Source: Plazaster borealis (Eukaryota; Echinodermata; Asteroidea; Forcipulatida; Labidiasteridae). From it: a stretch of DNA of 64,000 nt. The stretch spans positions 1,830,318 to 1,894,317 of the forward strand of contig CM037462.1 of the NCBI GenBank assembly GCA_021014325.1, in the 5' to 3' direction. This document shows, piece by piece, positions 53,601 to 63,890 of this stretch (its first letter is position 1; every line of letters begins with the position of its first letter). The translations under genes and the position numbers were made by a program. The notes below the pieces were generated by a model. It did not search any database and was not told where the DNA came from. It saw nothing but the letters and a program-made list of their open reading frames with translations.

Positions 53601-56600
53601 ATCGATCAAGATTCAATAAACCACTTCACTGACTGTCGCTCATTCACTGCATGTTTTGATACGGACCATCGACTTGTTCTCTGTAACAAAAACATCGACT
53701 TGTTGCTCAAAACCCAGAGACCATCCAAGCGCAATTTTTAGTAACAAGAAGCCTGACGTTGACTCTTTGAAACATGAGCAGATTGCTGATAGCTTGCACT
53801 GTGCCGTGAAAGAAAAGATACAACATTGTAAACAACTTGATCACATTGCCGCAGTGATGAGGAAACCATCATGACACGTGGTGTGAAAACAAGACAGGCC
53901 AACCAGCCATATCTGAGCCACGTGTGATGAGAATGGTGTGTTATTACAAATCGTGCTGAAGAGGAGATTACCTCACATTACTTTACAAAAACTCCAAACA
54001 TTTCATACGCACACAACGCGGATACAAAGACAATGTAGACCTGCACAGTCATCTAAGCTCAACTTGATGTTGTTTTGCCATGTTTTATTTTGATATTTCA
54101 GTTTTACGGGGGTCAACTACCAAAGTTTCCACGAGACTCTATTTGTTTTGTGTAGTTGTCAGAATCTGGCCGCTGTTGAGTGTAATACTTGAAAAACTTG
54201 TAATCAAACTTTTTTATTTTTTAATGTTCTTTCCTTCCACTTCAGTTATTTTGGTATAGTTATTAAAATGGTGCGGTCCAATGTTATTGCGCAAGCGCAA
54301 GGACGAAGAAAAACCAATCACCGATGATAGCCACGGATCGTCCCTCGACCAAAAGGTCGGGGGTCATAGCTCAAAGGGCAAGAAGGAGACCAATCAGGAT
54401 GTCAGTCTGAAACAGCCAATCAGACATTTCGCAACAAGACAGTTTGCGAGGAGTGATCTTGCCGGTCATAGTTTAGCATCCAAGATGGAGCCGCCGTGCC
54501 CAGCCGCAGTCAGGTCCGTTTGAAACAGGCAAACACTCAGACATCTTGCACCAAGGCGGTTAAGGTGAACATTCTCTGCATCTGGGAACCCGTCGGACCC
54601 CTGATCACACCGAGGACAGCCACGGAGTCACCAGAACAACCGTGAATCCAAGATGGCGAGCTTCAATTCGAGTTACGGCTTTCAAATAGTAAAACAAAAA
54701 TTACGAAGACTAGACCTACAGTGTGGATAAAGTACATATATAGAAACCTATACTAGCACTGTTCTATTCGAGTATCAAAAATTTAAAGTAACATTAATTT
54801 GTAAAATTCTGTTAATTTATTTTGACAATTGAACTCAACTTAAAATACCAAAAATATGGTAGCATAGCTCTTAAAAGAATGTCCTATAACATCATTGTCT
54901 TGCCAACGATGTTCTCATTTTGTTTAAATGGATTTGTAATCTGAAACTTGTTTTCTTTCTAAAAAAAAACATAACAAAAATTCATTCTAAGAACAGTTTA
55001 TTTAAAGGATTTTCTTCATTGTTTCCACAGGTATTGACATAGATTGTACACTTGTGACTAACATTCCTCTGATTGGTCAGACTGGGGACAATGAAGCAGC
55101 CATTACAGCGTACAAAGGATGCAGTGACTTGACGGCTAGTGTTTCATTTGGCAGACAATTGACAACAGGAGGAACTAATACTGGACTTCCTACAGGATCC
55201 AGTGAAGTAGGAAACTCCACACTGGGCCGAGCAGCAAGGTCTCTGATGTTACCCGAGGCTGGTGGGATGGACAGGGTGGGTGTCTTCTACTCAGAGCTGG
55301 TGTCTACAAGTGGAAGGATCACCAAGATGCAGACAATACTATTACCTAAGAACGGTAGGATGATAAAGTTTTTACTTTTATTTTGAAATATCAGTTGTTC
55401 TTCTGATTCTTCTACTTTTTTGAACGTAGAAATGCATTGAAGGTAGGCCTACGCACTATTATTTGAAGAAAATACATATAGTCCTTTGTGACTTAACAGC
55501 TTCATTTTAAGTCCTCTGAGGCCAAAACAATTTAAGTACCTTTGAATAAAACCAGAAAGTTCACCAACTAAAACTAACTTAGGTTGAACAATGAAATGTG
55601 ACTATAATTAAGATAAATATGTGAACAATTTTGATGTCGTTCTTCTCAACCAATTTCAGACAGTGGTGTTATTCTTCCTAAGCAGCGGACACTGACAGTA
55701 AATGTAGGCGAAATGGTCACACTGACAATGGTACCATCTAACACACAGACTAACGTCAAATGGAAGCACAATGCAGATGCAGTAGATGGATGGAACAATC
55801 AGCTCACGGTGTCTATTCCAAGTGTTGTCAAATCAGATGAAGGGATATATAGCTGCTTCGTGGACGGCCAAGAAGATCAACAACGTCACGGCATAATGAG
55901 ACTCATAGTACGAGGTGTGTTTGTCATCTAAACAAAAATTATTGCACCAAAATAACATACTTGAATCCATTCGTTTAAAATCTTGACTTTATTGTCATTT
56001 ACATTTATTTCAGCTTGTCCATCAGGGATGTGGGGTCTGATGTGCTCGACTGCATGTCGCCGATGCTACAATGGAGGAATATGTGGTGATCACACAGGAA
56101 CCTGCGTCTGTGCTCCGGGTTTCAGTGGAGATAACTGTGAAAAAGGTTTAACAATAAGTCATTAGACCGTTACGAAATATGGCAGAAATGTTACCTTTGC
56201 CAATATTAATAATGTTTGTAAGAATTGTAAAAAAGTGTTATTTAAAATTTATCTGAGTTATTGTTCCAGAATACATTCCTTTAGAAGTCTTAAATTACTA
56301 ACAATGGTGAAACAATCACCTCTCGTGTTACAGTTCATGGTCGTCATGTGTTTGGTAAAGACGCTCAATACGGCTATTCTAATAGTCACGAACCACACCA
56401 CAATGCCTGTCAGGGTCATTTGTTCTGTCTTCCTGATCCTTATGGATGTTCGTGTGCTGCCGGCTACATGGGACTGGACTGCACGCAAGGTAAGAGTATG
56501 TTTCGTGGTATAGCAAAAGCATACACTGGCTTGATCTATGGTATAAAATTTAGTACACGTACATCTAGAATGCTCTAACAACAAGAATACAGGTGCATAA

Positions 56601-59600
56601 TAAGCATCTGTTTGATTTCTACATTGTGTGAGGAAAAACATTAAGCCTAATAGAAAAATATATAACATGCTGTTATTTTTTCAGACTGTCCGGATGGTAT
56701 GTATGGTGCTGATTGTAAACAAACATGCCACTGTCAAGGAGATGGAACCTGTCTTAAAGATACTGGAGAATGTACGAAGGGTTTTGGTGAGTAAAGGAAG
56801 ACGAACATTTCAGTATACAATTATGAAATATTCATCAAAATAAGCTTTCAATCATTCTCTTCACTGGAATAGTTCCTTGTAACCGCCAGATATAAGTTAT
56901 TTCTAGTGTAATGTTTGCATCATTTCTTTCCGCAGGTTGTCAATCTCCTATTTTGGTCCCAACTGTCAATGTACAGGTAAGACAGTGTTTGTAATTCCAA
57001 AATTAAATACATGCTCGTAGGAACTTCAATTGGTGGTGACTGATGATTCTATTCTTTTAACTTTATCGTTCGTAGATCGTTTTGATACAGATTTTAATGA
57101 CCTTGTTCACACAAAGAACTTTGTTTATTGATAAATACCATTAACAATCCAACTTGATTAATGCCCATTTGAACTTTTATTGATTTCATCTTGATACCGT
57201 TGATAACGGTACTTGGACCGGACGTTTCGACTGGTCGCACGACTCAATTCTCCGGTACTTGCAGCAATATCTTTGTGTTTCAAATCACACATTATAACAC
57301 CCTCCGATATCAAAACTCGACCATTGTGAAGTGACTATATCCTGAATAACTAATACTCTAGATGCTCTTAGCGGCCAAACTAGTCATCATTATCGTCACT
57401 TGTCCAATACTAGCACTTTCGAAAATTAAAGCACTGGAGATTCGAAAAATCTTAATTGCAAAATTCCTGGAAAATATTCGTACCATTTCATTTCTAAAAA
57501 CCTTTAATATGTTGCTTGTTATATGAACTGGATCCTCGAGATAAATGAAAAGTGTCACAAATTAAAATATACAATTATTGAAATATACAGGTGTCATCAC
57601 AGTCACTGTGAATCTCCGGGAAGCGAGGTCGGATCGACCGTCAGAAATAACCCTCGAGTGGGATGCAGTGACGTGCGCAGATGAATACAGAGTGGAATAC
57701 TCACAAATAAACAAAGACGGTTGTCAAACTAATGAATCATCATCATCGTATCTTATCACTCAATCAACGTCAACGACTATTCCCAATCTTGATTCTAACT
57801 CTGTATACCGAGTGAGAGTTGACGACCGTTTTGGTTCAAATAATGGCACTGCAGCAACTAGAGAAGTAATGACTCGTACCTCAGGTAAGATCTTCTGCAG
57901 TGTGGTAGAAAGCTTTATTCCCCTAATTACCCTGATGTCCTAAAAAGTGTCTTGACAAATTTCATCATTGTGTATATGCATTTATTATTAGTCCAAACAG
58001 CTCTCGGATCACTATTAACATGAAAAATGAAGCATAACCTCAGACAGATATTGTCTGCCCGCGTCTGCCTGACTTGCAGGTTATCAAGAACCCAAATAAT
58101 AGCGTGCTATATTTGACTGACTTTATGCAATACCTTGTTTAATAGAACCGACTGCAGCTCCGACTGTTGTGCTGAATGATACCAGTACAAATACCAGTCT
58201 GAGTTTCTCTTGGGGTGAGCCACCGTGTGGAGGTCGAGGTGGTATCATCACAGGATACACCTACAAGCTGACTCAAGTAGGCTCTATGCCTGAAGATGTA
58301 GTAGGCCCGTCTGATATCTCAAGCACAGCGGTGACGATCAATGGTTTAATACCATACACTGATTACAGCTTCCAGGTTGCAGCCACCACCAGTGAGGGTA
58401 CTGGGCCGTTTAGCAGCAGTCTTAATGCAAAAACGGCAGAAGGAGGTATGTCTATCAATTTAGCTGTTATTATAATTTTCAGTTTCAGTATTCCACAATA
58501 CAACTATTTCACTTGCGAACTTAATCTGGTACAACAACTGAATCTGCACAATCTGACTCCACCTTTTAATCCAGAAGTAAGACATAATTTCATACTAATC
58601 CCCATACTATTATTCACATACATTGTTAAACATTACTTCTACGATATTGACTTATCCAAATGAAACGATCTGATCATCTTGATTAATCTCGGGTACAAGT
58701 AACAGATCAGTATTTAGTGTACATGTTGCTGACTACAAGCAAAATGGAAGACAATCTGCAATTTGTAAAATCAGTCAAATCAATGTGCCATCTTGTATAA
58801 TTTACCATTATATCCTGCAACAGTAACAAATTAAAGTCAAAACTTATCAATACATTTCCATATGAATATTTGTTTATGGCCATGTCACACAGGGCTATTT
58901 CTTTAGGGAATTGGAGGCAACCGACTGCACTGAATGCACAAGGAACACTTCGGCAGCATGAGACACATTTTTCTAGCTGTTACTATTCCCAGAAAAATAA
59001 TGGGAAGACTGAAATATGAATGAATTTTCTTATTGTAGATTGCCTGGGGCTGGTTGGGGCCTGTAAACTACCTTGTGTGACACGGCCTGAAGAGTAACAA
59101 TGATACTAAATTCGTTTACTCTTTTTAAAAGAAATTTTTTTGAACTATTTATTTATTTACTATTATCTTATTTGCACTAGAATAAACTATGGTGTTATTT
59201 TACTTTGAGTTGAAGAGTGCTGTGAAATACATTTCTTTTTAACAGTTCCTCCTGCACCGATGGATTTGATGGTAAAAACTGCTGATGAGAGTTCGATAAC
59301 GGTGGAGTGGACAGAACCTGATCCTCCTCATGGAATCATAATCAACTATGATATCTCTTACTGGCCATCCATGCAAGATGAAGCATCAGCAACCATAACG
59401 ACAAACGTTGGTGTGACGTCATTGAGCTATCGTATGGAGGGCCTCGTGACAAATGTTACTCACTCCATCAAGGTCAGTCGGTGTTTTATTTATTCTATTA
59501 CAATATAGTATCGTTTATCTTTGAGTAATAAAAGAAGAGAACTGTCGTATGGAACGCCGTTTTTGTCAAACATGTTGCTTGATCATCTTGAGGTGCAACT

Positions 59601-62600
59601 AAGACATTATTTGTCAATTTGTCACAGTAATATTATTGTTTATCATCAATTTATGGAAAAGAAACTATGTGAAAATTGAACAGTTGACCATTGTCCCTAA
59701 TTATCTCATGATTTAAAAGTATGCCCGTCTTGTTTTCAAATGTTTAGGCTCGAGCCAAGACGTCTGTCGGTAGCGGTGTTTGGAGTGTTGCAGTCAATGG
59801 CACAACAAAAATTGGTGGTAAGAACTCGTGACAAGTAAAATTGTTAACATTCCCGGATAATGTAAAAATATCGAAATCAATAGATAAAAATATATCTCAA
59901 AGATGTATTGTTAATTAGTGGAGGGTCGTGGCTGAGCGGTTAAGAGCACTGGACTCTAGTTCTGGTGTTTCTGATCAGCAGAGTGTGGGTTCGAGTCCCG
60001 GTTGTAGCACTTGCGTCCTTGAGCAAGATACTTTGCCATAATTGCTTTGTTCTTCTGATAGGACATTAAGCCGTAGGTCCAATGTACTAGGATTGTTAGT
60101 GCACGAAAAAGAACCAAGAACACTTATCGTGGAAGTGAGGGGTTAACCCAGGTGTTTCTGGTTCACATAGCAACCCTTGTTTACAGGTTTCCTCAGGCTT
60201 GCAAGCTACAGTGATTAAGTTCTCTTATATGAGGCGTCTTTGGTTTCATTACTAGAAATATATAGTGATACTAATTTAAACATTTGATTTCCTCGTCTGA
60301 TTTGATTGACAATCCTGATTGCTCCACAGTTCCTGGTCCAGTCGGGAATCTTCGGTCGACGGATCAAACTAATATGTCAGTTACCTTGGAATGGGATCCA
60401 CCGTTGAACCCAAATGGACAAATCATGAAGTACATAGTATGTATCGTGTTTGTATTTCCATGACTTTTCGTATTTTAAATTTCACATTTTGTTAAACAAT
60501 CATCTTGGCCTGATATTGTATTACAAAAAGTTGTCAACAAAGCTCACTAAATTAACTCTGAAATAAACATTATAGTATGCTGCATAACTGTTTGCACCAA
60601 GTTACGAGAACATGACTAATGTCTTATGGTGTATAACTGTGTAATGTTGACTGTGAGGCAAATACATATCGATTAATTACTCTATTTTCATATTATTTAA
60701 ATTATTTATGTCAAGTTAAAATCGATCGTAGAGTATTCCTGTGACGTGATACACACTTGATGTGTCTAAAGCCCTACGTTTGTAAACGTTTGTTTCAAAA
60801 TACATTTTCATCTTGATTGTTAACGTTCTACTTATACCGTTTTGTTTTGTTTATTTTGAAATATGAAATATCTTACTAAATTCTCACGGATCGTATTTGA
60901 AATAGAGATAGACATGAGTTAAAATTCCTCTCAATTCCAAACACACTGAACAGGTGGAGTACAGAGCTGTGGAGAAACGTCACCAAGTGGATTTTGCTGA
61001 GGATACTGCGTACATGAATAATGAACTCGGGAATGAGTTACGGGTCATAATAACCAATCTCGAACCAACAACTAAATACGAGTTCAAGATTTCAGCACAA
61101 AACCAAATGTTCACCAGCGATGCAGCAGTACTCGAAGTATTTACTAAACCACTGGAAAGTAAGAAAATACGTATTCTTTAAAAGAATAGCTAACGAATAA
61201 TTTAACCATCGTCACAATTTTGAACTTTCATTTTTTTGTGTACAGGTTCAGTTCTTATAAATGTTATTCAGGAATTGAAAGATGTAAGAGTTGGATCTTA
61301 CAAAAAGATCTTTGATTCGCCTTTATTTTAAAAACTTTGATAAGTACATCTTTATGATCTTCATTTTTTTGTATGATTCTGATTCCTGTTATAAACGTGT
61401 TATAGAAGAAACTCATGAGGCAGGCCATTAGAACCTCATCATGTTTTCATTGTATTTAATTCTAGACCTTCCTTCACCCCCGGCACCAAGATCAAATCCA
61501 AACGATGCCACAGATACTACGGTCACAATCAATCTAGGCCGCGTCCCTGATGATGTTTATATCACGTAAGCATTATTTAACATTATTGTTAACACTAATT
61601 ACAAAAGCAACAAATAAAAAGTAAGCAAAAGATAAAATACTCTTTATTTAAGGATTCTGAACTCACAGTACAGTGTTATGGGAAATTCATACAATGTAAG
61701 TTTGAGTAACATTTTCTAAGCGAATTATACTCCTCAAGCCTTACTCTAAAAACTGCCGGGTCAGAATTGACCCGAATTCCGGGTTCCGTGGGGGCTGACT
61801 CATTTCTGGGTCAGTATGACCCGGAATCTGTGTCAAAATGCCCCAGAGTTTGCAGAATCCGAGGCAAAAGCCCATTTATTTTAACCAGTTTCCGTGGGTC
61901 AGGCTCCCTGGGACCCGGAATCCGGGTCAATTCTGATCCGTGTAGCATCCAGGTGGATAAATGTACTCCTTTTACTCTCTATGCTATAGATCCTACGTGA
62001 TTCATGTAAAGAAGACTGAATCCAAGAGGAAGAGAGAAGCTTTAGATCCCATCCACTATGAGGACTCTCGCAATGACTACATTGCAGCAGAACTATCCAA
62101 GGAGATGGTTCAATACTCGTTTGTAGTTGGAGATGGTAGAATGTATGGAGGCTACTACAATGCACCACTAGACACAGGAGCAACATACGACATTCGTGTT
62201 GGATCAGTTAGCAGAGGAAACGGGACGGTAAGTCTGAACAAACACCAACAACGGCTTACATTGTACCTAAGTATAGTGAGCAGGCTAAATTAATACATAT
62301 GTCAACTTGTCTCATTTATTTATACTATGGTGTGAAATCAATCTATTTCACCTCAGTTGGGATATTATCAACTAAATTAAATCCATCAACATTTAGCATA
62401 TAGTCTCGCGCAAGTCTCGCGCATATCAAAAACGAAACAAAAAAAAACTTGAACGAAGACTATACTCTTTTATGAAATCAAATCTTCTTTTTAAGTTATA
62501 TTTATACAAAATTCTTGAAAATGAAGATACCCATAGCAAGTTGTTATAAATAAATTTCCAATTGATGTATAATACAAATAATTTGTTCAAATTATCATTG

Positions 62601-63383
62601 AAACAAAATTAAACCTTGGGACGAGGATGCTTATTGTTAGCAACCCCATTTGCCAATCACACCCGAATGTGTATGTCTATCACATAGGTTTAATGACACC
62701 ATGACCGTCAGTTGGGCAGCATTCTTAATTTTTTACAAGTAGGCCCCTTTACCGGAAACGGAAGTAAAGTCTTATTTTCGGGTTTTCTTCAACATTTTGT
62801 TGAATTGGTTTTACTTTCATATTGTTTATCACTTAGTATTACATTCCCAATATCATATGTAACCTTCATGGCCATAAAATACGTTAAACTAAAATAATTG
62901 ACGAAACAAAATCCCGGCCACGTAAAACTCCATATGGTTGGGATCACAAAAACATGGTCCCGGAAGTTCGAATATGCGCGAGACTTGCACAGTCTATGTG
63001 GGTGCATTCCTGGGGTTGCCGCCATCGCCTGTTCTCTTTCAACTTTGCCGCTATTCTCAGCTCTGCCACTCCACTTTATCACATTTTCTAATCAGTGCTC
63101 AAAGCAGATCATTACGTGGTTTTCCATAATACTTAAATATGCTGCGGTCATTTTGCAGGATGCAAGTGTGACATATTCTCAGGCAATCACAAGTATAAGT
63201 AAGTCACAGCTAACTGGTGGAAATTCAGTCGTGACAGCAACTGGAAACCCATTGATTGCTCCAGTGATCATCTTTGGTCTAATTCTTCTACTTGGAGTTC
63301 CAATTTTTATCATCGTCTGCCTCAAATGGAGAAAAGATCGCGGCGATCTTCTAGTTGCCTCTTGTGCACCCATTAAAGGACTG
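41597..63383 (+). CDS. Gene B: tandem paralog of gene A with the same ectodomain (3' partial)
   Basis: Exons: 41597-41663, 47493-47606, 48103-48189, 48456-48713, 50357-50464, 51287-51376, 51855-52073, 55031-55354, 55660-55914, 56014-56145, 56334-56489, 56685-56786, 56936-56976, 57591-57884, 58146-58445, 59246-59472, 59748-59817, 60330-60436, 60954-61158, 61466-61565, 61990-62227, 63159-63383. The domain order matches gene A but with two FTP modules instead of three. The 56936-56976 exon is one base short (41 nt versus 42), which would cause a stop in the next exon unless it is skipped or the base is an assembly error. All other exons are open. The cytoplasmic part lies beyond the window, so whether it ends in phosphatase domains cannot be seen. 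Confidence 0.85.
42540..42960. repeat. Dispersed repeat, intron 1 of gene B
   Basis: CTTCGGGGCTCGTGAATAAC, CGCATCC-like and CAATCATAACACAGAT blocks recur in the same order and orientation at 63497-63890, and inverted in part at 38460-38540. Contains CCAATCA/CCAATGA boxes. Class unknown. Confidence 0.6.
43137..43357. mobile_element. 221-bp MITE with 14-bp perfect ends
   Basis: GAAGCGTTAAAGGG (43137-43150) and CCCTTTAACGCTTC (43344-43357). The A/T-rich inside repeats TATGACTTA and TTATATCTAATATAAG palindromes. Confidence 0.8.
44084..44286. mobile_element. 203-bp MITE (CCAGAGC...GCTCTGG)
   Basis: Inverted ends around ATTGAGAGAGTTGCGACA and TGTCGCAACTCTCTCAAT. The same family is nested at 32755-32915. 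Confidence 0.75.
44846..47025 (+). mobile_element. L1/Tx1-like LINE, 5'-truncated, in intron 1 of gene B
   Basis: Reverse transcriptase pieces in shifting frames: RFIGENIRLMYDLMN, NFGPSINTWIRVLY, GRGCRQGDGLSPYLFLLCAE, the catalytic QFADDTVLF, then FIWKGNDRMARNQMLQDYGG, and a C-terminal block with CTFCNNEEETLFHLFCSCTH (46495-46555). The LLLIDFEKAF segment expected after LMYDLMN is missing. Frameshifts occur near 45380, 45620 and 46010. It ends in AATAAATAAGG and an A/AAT-rich tail. Dead copy. Enzymatic role would be target-primed retrotransposition. Confidence 0.85.
47493..48713 (+). CDS. Gene B, FTP module 1
   Basis: Three phase-1 exons: 47493-47606 (114 nt), 48103-48189 (87 nt) and 48456-48713 (258 nt). 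Landmarks: SQTSQSSTSGDNPASRAVD in exon 1, ANPWWKVNL in exon 2, and GAVVRAGLSS...[12 protein letters not shown] in exon 3. Exon 2 ends SYGPMSG, so the NRxD sugar-site motif is absent. This is the complete version of the module that is cut by the window edge in gene A. Exon 3 carries an acidic tail ([12 protein letters not shown]). Confidence 0.88.
49190..49975 (-). mobile_element. SINE relic in gene B, split by an insertion
   Basis: Counterpart of the gene A relic at 740-960; 49190-49252 and 49822-49975 together match it. The break is caused by the 569-bp element at 49253-49821. Confidence 0.6.
49253..49821. mobile_element. 569-bp insertion with 58-bp inverted repeats and hammerhead-like hairpin
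   Basis: Flanked by a 13-bp target duplication TTGTTACGAAACA (49240-49252 and 49822-49834); gene A has the empty site. Inverted repeats at 49287-49344 and 49765-49822 differ at one position. On the minus strand at 49374-49415, a 7-bp stem CGATCAG/CTGATCG is preceded by CAGAAGA and followed by AAACGTC, close to the hammerhead ribozyme core found in Penelope-like elements. Two imperfect 50-bp tandem units lie at 49625-49730. No protein frame. Confidence 0.75.
50357..52073 (+). CDS. Gene B, FTP module 2
   Basis: Exons 50357-50464 (108 nt), 51287-51376 (90 nt) and 51855-52073 (219 nt), all phase 1-1. The peptide has [38 protein letters not shown] and RYVSVNIP. Exon 1 keeps the His, but exon 2 reads NRNWEI, without the Asp of NRxD. 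Closest to gene A module 3 in exon 1. The upstream intron has a SINE interrupted by a 569-bp insertion. Confidence 0.88.
53150..53880 (+). mobile_element. Non-LTR endonuclease relic in gene B intron
   Basis: Counterpart of 7640-8410: [24 protein letters not shown], then after deletions [19 protein letters not shown] and [18 protein letters not shown]. Stops and frameshifts make it non-functional. The rest of the intron up to 55030 shows similarity to gene A only. Confidence 0.65.
55031..55914 (+). CDS. Gene B, Tie-type Ig-like domain and second Ig domain
   Basis: Exons 55031-55354 (324 nt) and 55660-55914 (255 nt), phase 1-1; each is one codon longer than its gene A partner. The first reads VTNIPLIG...RAARSLMLPEAGG...FYSELVSTSGRITKM. 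The second has KWKHNADAVDGW and SDEGIYSCFVDG, with the canonical D-x-G-x-Y-x-C motif. A cluster of changes relative to A lies at SEVGNST versus SEVDDPI. Role as in gene A. Confidence 0.85.
56014..56976 (+). CDS. Gene B, Tie-like EGF cassette, with damage
   Basis: Exons 56014-56145, 56334-56489, 56685-56786 and 56936-56976. The first three are open and match gene A ([31 protein letters not shown]). Two defects relative to A are visible. The second exon has TAT for TGT (GYSNSH versus GCSDSH), losing a cysteine. The fourth exon is 41 nt instead of 42: one C of a CCC run is missing, so [10 protein letters not shown] becomes CQSPILVPT and the frame shifts. Confidence 0.85.
56936..56976 (+). pseudogene. 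Frameshifted mini-exon of gene B
   Basis: The exon has intact splice sites (cgcag before, gtaaga after) but a 1-base deletion relative to gene A 11707-11748. If included, translation enters FN3 domain 1 out of frame and meets TGA within about seven codons (GTG TCA TCA CAG TCA CTG TGA). As the original exon is phase 1-1, skipping restores the frame. A sequencing or assembly error in the homopolymer is the main alternative. Confidence 0.7.
57195..57275 (-). ncRNA. Hammerhead-like fold in gene B intron
   Basis: Same sequence as the gene A copy at 11965-12045, with the same degraded core. Shared by both paralogs, so inserted before duplication or copied by conversion. Confidence 0.3.
57591..58445 (+). 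CDS. Gene B, FN3 domains 1 and 2
   Basis: Exons 57591-57884 (294 nt) and 58146-58445 (300 nt), phase 1-1. FN3-1 differs from gene A by two bases; FN3-2 by twelve. The 261-nt intron between them is identical to gene A apart from the 1.3-kb transposon present only in A. FN3-2 reads GGIITGY and VAATTSEG, where A has GGNITGY and VAANNSEG, so two N-glycosylation sites are absent. Confidence 0.88.
58878..59090. mobile_element. MITE in FN3-2/FN3-3 intron of B
   Basis: Gene B copy of the element at 14979-15191; only a few base differences over its length. Confidence 0.65.
59246..62227 (+). CDS. Gene B, FN3 domains 3 to 5
   Basis: Exons 59246-59472, 59748-59817, 60330-60436, 60954-61158, 61466-61565 and 61990-62227, with the same phases and lengths as gene A. 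Landmarks: [43 protein letters not shown] and [11 protein letters not shown] with the basic KRKR cluster (62024-62035). Domain 3 is rich in replacements (for example F to Y, E to Q, G to D, N to T); the first exon of domain 4 is identical to A. Close similarity to gene A ends right after the donor of the last exon. Confidence 0.88.
59921..60265 (+). mobile_element. tRNA-Leu-derived SINE in gene B intron
   Basis: Counterpart of 16278-16615, with the same A and B boxes and body. Point differences from A are more frequent here than in the intron before FN3-3. Confidence 0.75.
61743..61950. mobile_element. GGGTCAGAATTGACCC-type MITE in gene B
   Basis: Counterpart of 18135-18345, with a slightly better kept right end (CGGAATCCGGGTCAATTCTG). 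Confidence 0.65.
62400..62995. mobile_element. Inverted MITE copy before gene B transmembrane exon
   Basis: Reverse-oriented member of the 24099 family: TGCCAATCACACCCGAATGT near 62652 and GAAGTTCGAATATGCGCGAG near 62963, ending in CAGTCTATG. A second end-like GCAAGTCTCGCGCATATC lies at 62411-62428. It fills most of the 62228-63158 intron, which is not homologous to the gene A intron. Confidence 0.7.
63159..63383 (+). CDS. Gene B, linker and distinct transmembrane exon
   Basis: A 225-nt open exon (phase 0-0) after ttttgcag and before gtaaga. It begins DASVTYSQAIT, homologous to the 34-nt linker exon of gene A ([11 protein letters not shown]). It then reads on through GGNSVVTATGNPLIAP into a hydrophobic helix (VIIFGLILLLGVPIFIIVCL) and a basic stop-transfer KWRKDRG, ending APIKGL. 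It does not resemble gene A's Ile-rich helix. Possible alternative donors at 63193 and 63199 would give a short linker exon as in A. If the 63384 donor is not used, a stop follows at 63444-63446. Confidence 0.7.
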
Positions 63384-63496
63384 GTAAGACAAAATCAGAC
63401 AACTTTTTTTAAATTTATATACAAAAACAACTATAATTTGAACTAATGGACGCTGGGCTGTGCAGAATTGAACTTAAACAAAATTACTCTCAAAAC

Positions 63497-63890
63497 AGCG
63501 ATGTCACACTTCGAGGCTCGTGAATAACGCCAGATAGCGGCCTTGAGCCAATGGAGGGATCCTGGTAGATGTTCCTTTGACCTCGCATCCATTCACACAG
63601 AGATTCGTAGTCACACACACGTGGTACAGGCATTACATTGTGTATAAACAACATGACATAAAAACATTATGAACACGTCCGCAGCAGCAGACAATCGAAA
63701 AGTACATGCTGTATGGTGGAGCTGACAAACACGTTACTTCGGAGCGGACCAATCATAACACAGATATGGAAAGCTTACGTCACTGCCCGTTTATCCAATG
63801 AAATCCTTGTATCCAATTAAATCGTTGGGTCCTTAAAACCAGTACCTGTCTTTACAGTCGACCAGTCTACTACAGGCCAGGCAACGGCTC
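63497..63890. repeat. Dispersed repeat after gene B transmembrane exon
   Basis: Second copy of the repeat at 42540-42960 (CTTCGAGGCTCGTGAATAAC, GGAAAGCTTACGTCACTGC). It lies in the intron following the last visible exon; no further exon is seen up to 64000. Confidence 0.6.

Noticed and set aside
54240..54720. Conserved block shared by introns of A (9070-9440) and B with a [16 protein letters not shown] frame
   Set aside because: The frame is broken in A and has no splice signals in phase; similarity follows from the gene duplication. Probably another old repeat.
62898..63158. Coding upstream extension of the gene B transmembrane frame
   Set aside because: The open frame continues leftwards, but it lies in an inverted MITE copy. 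The acceptor at 63157-63158 and homology to the A linker exon set the true start.
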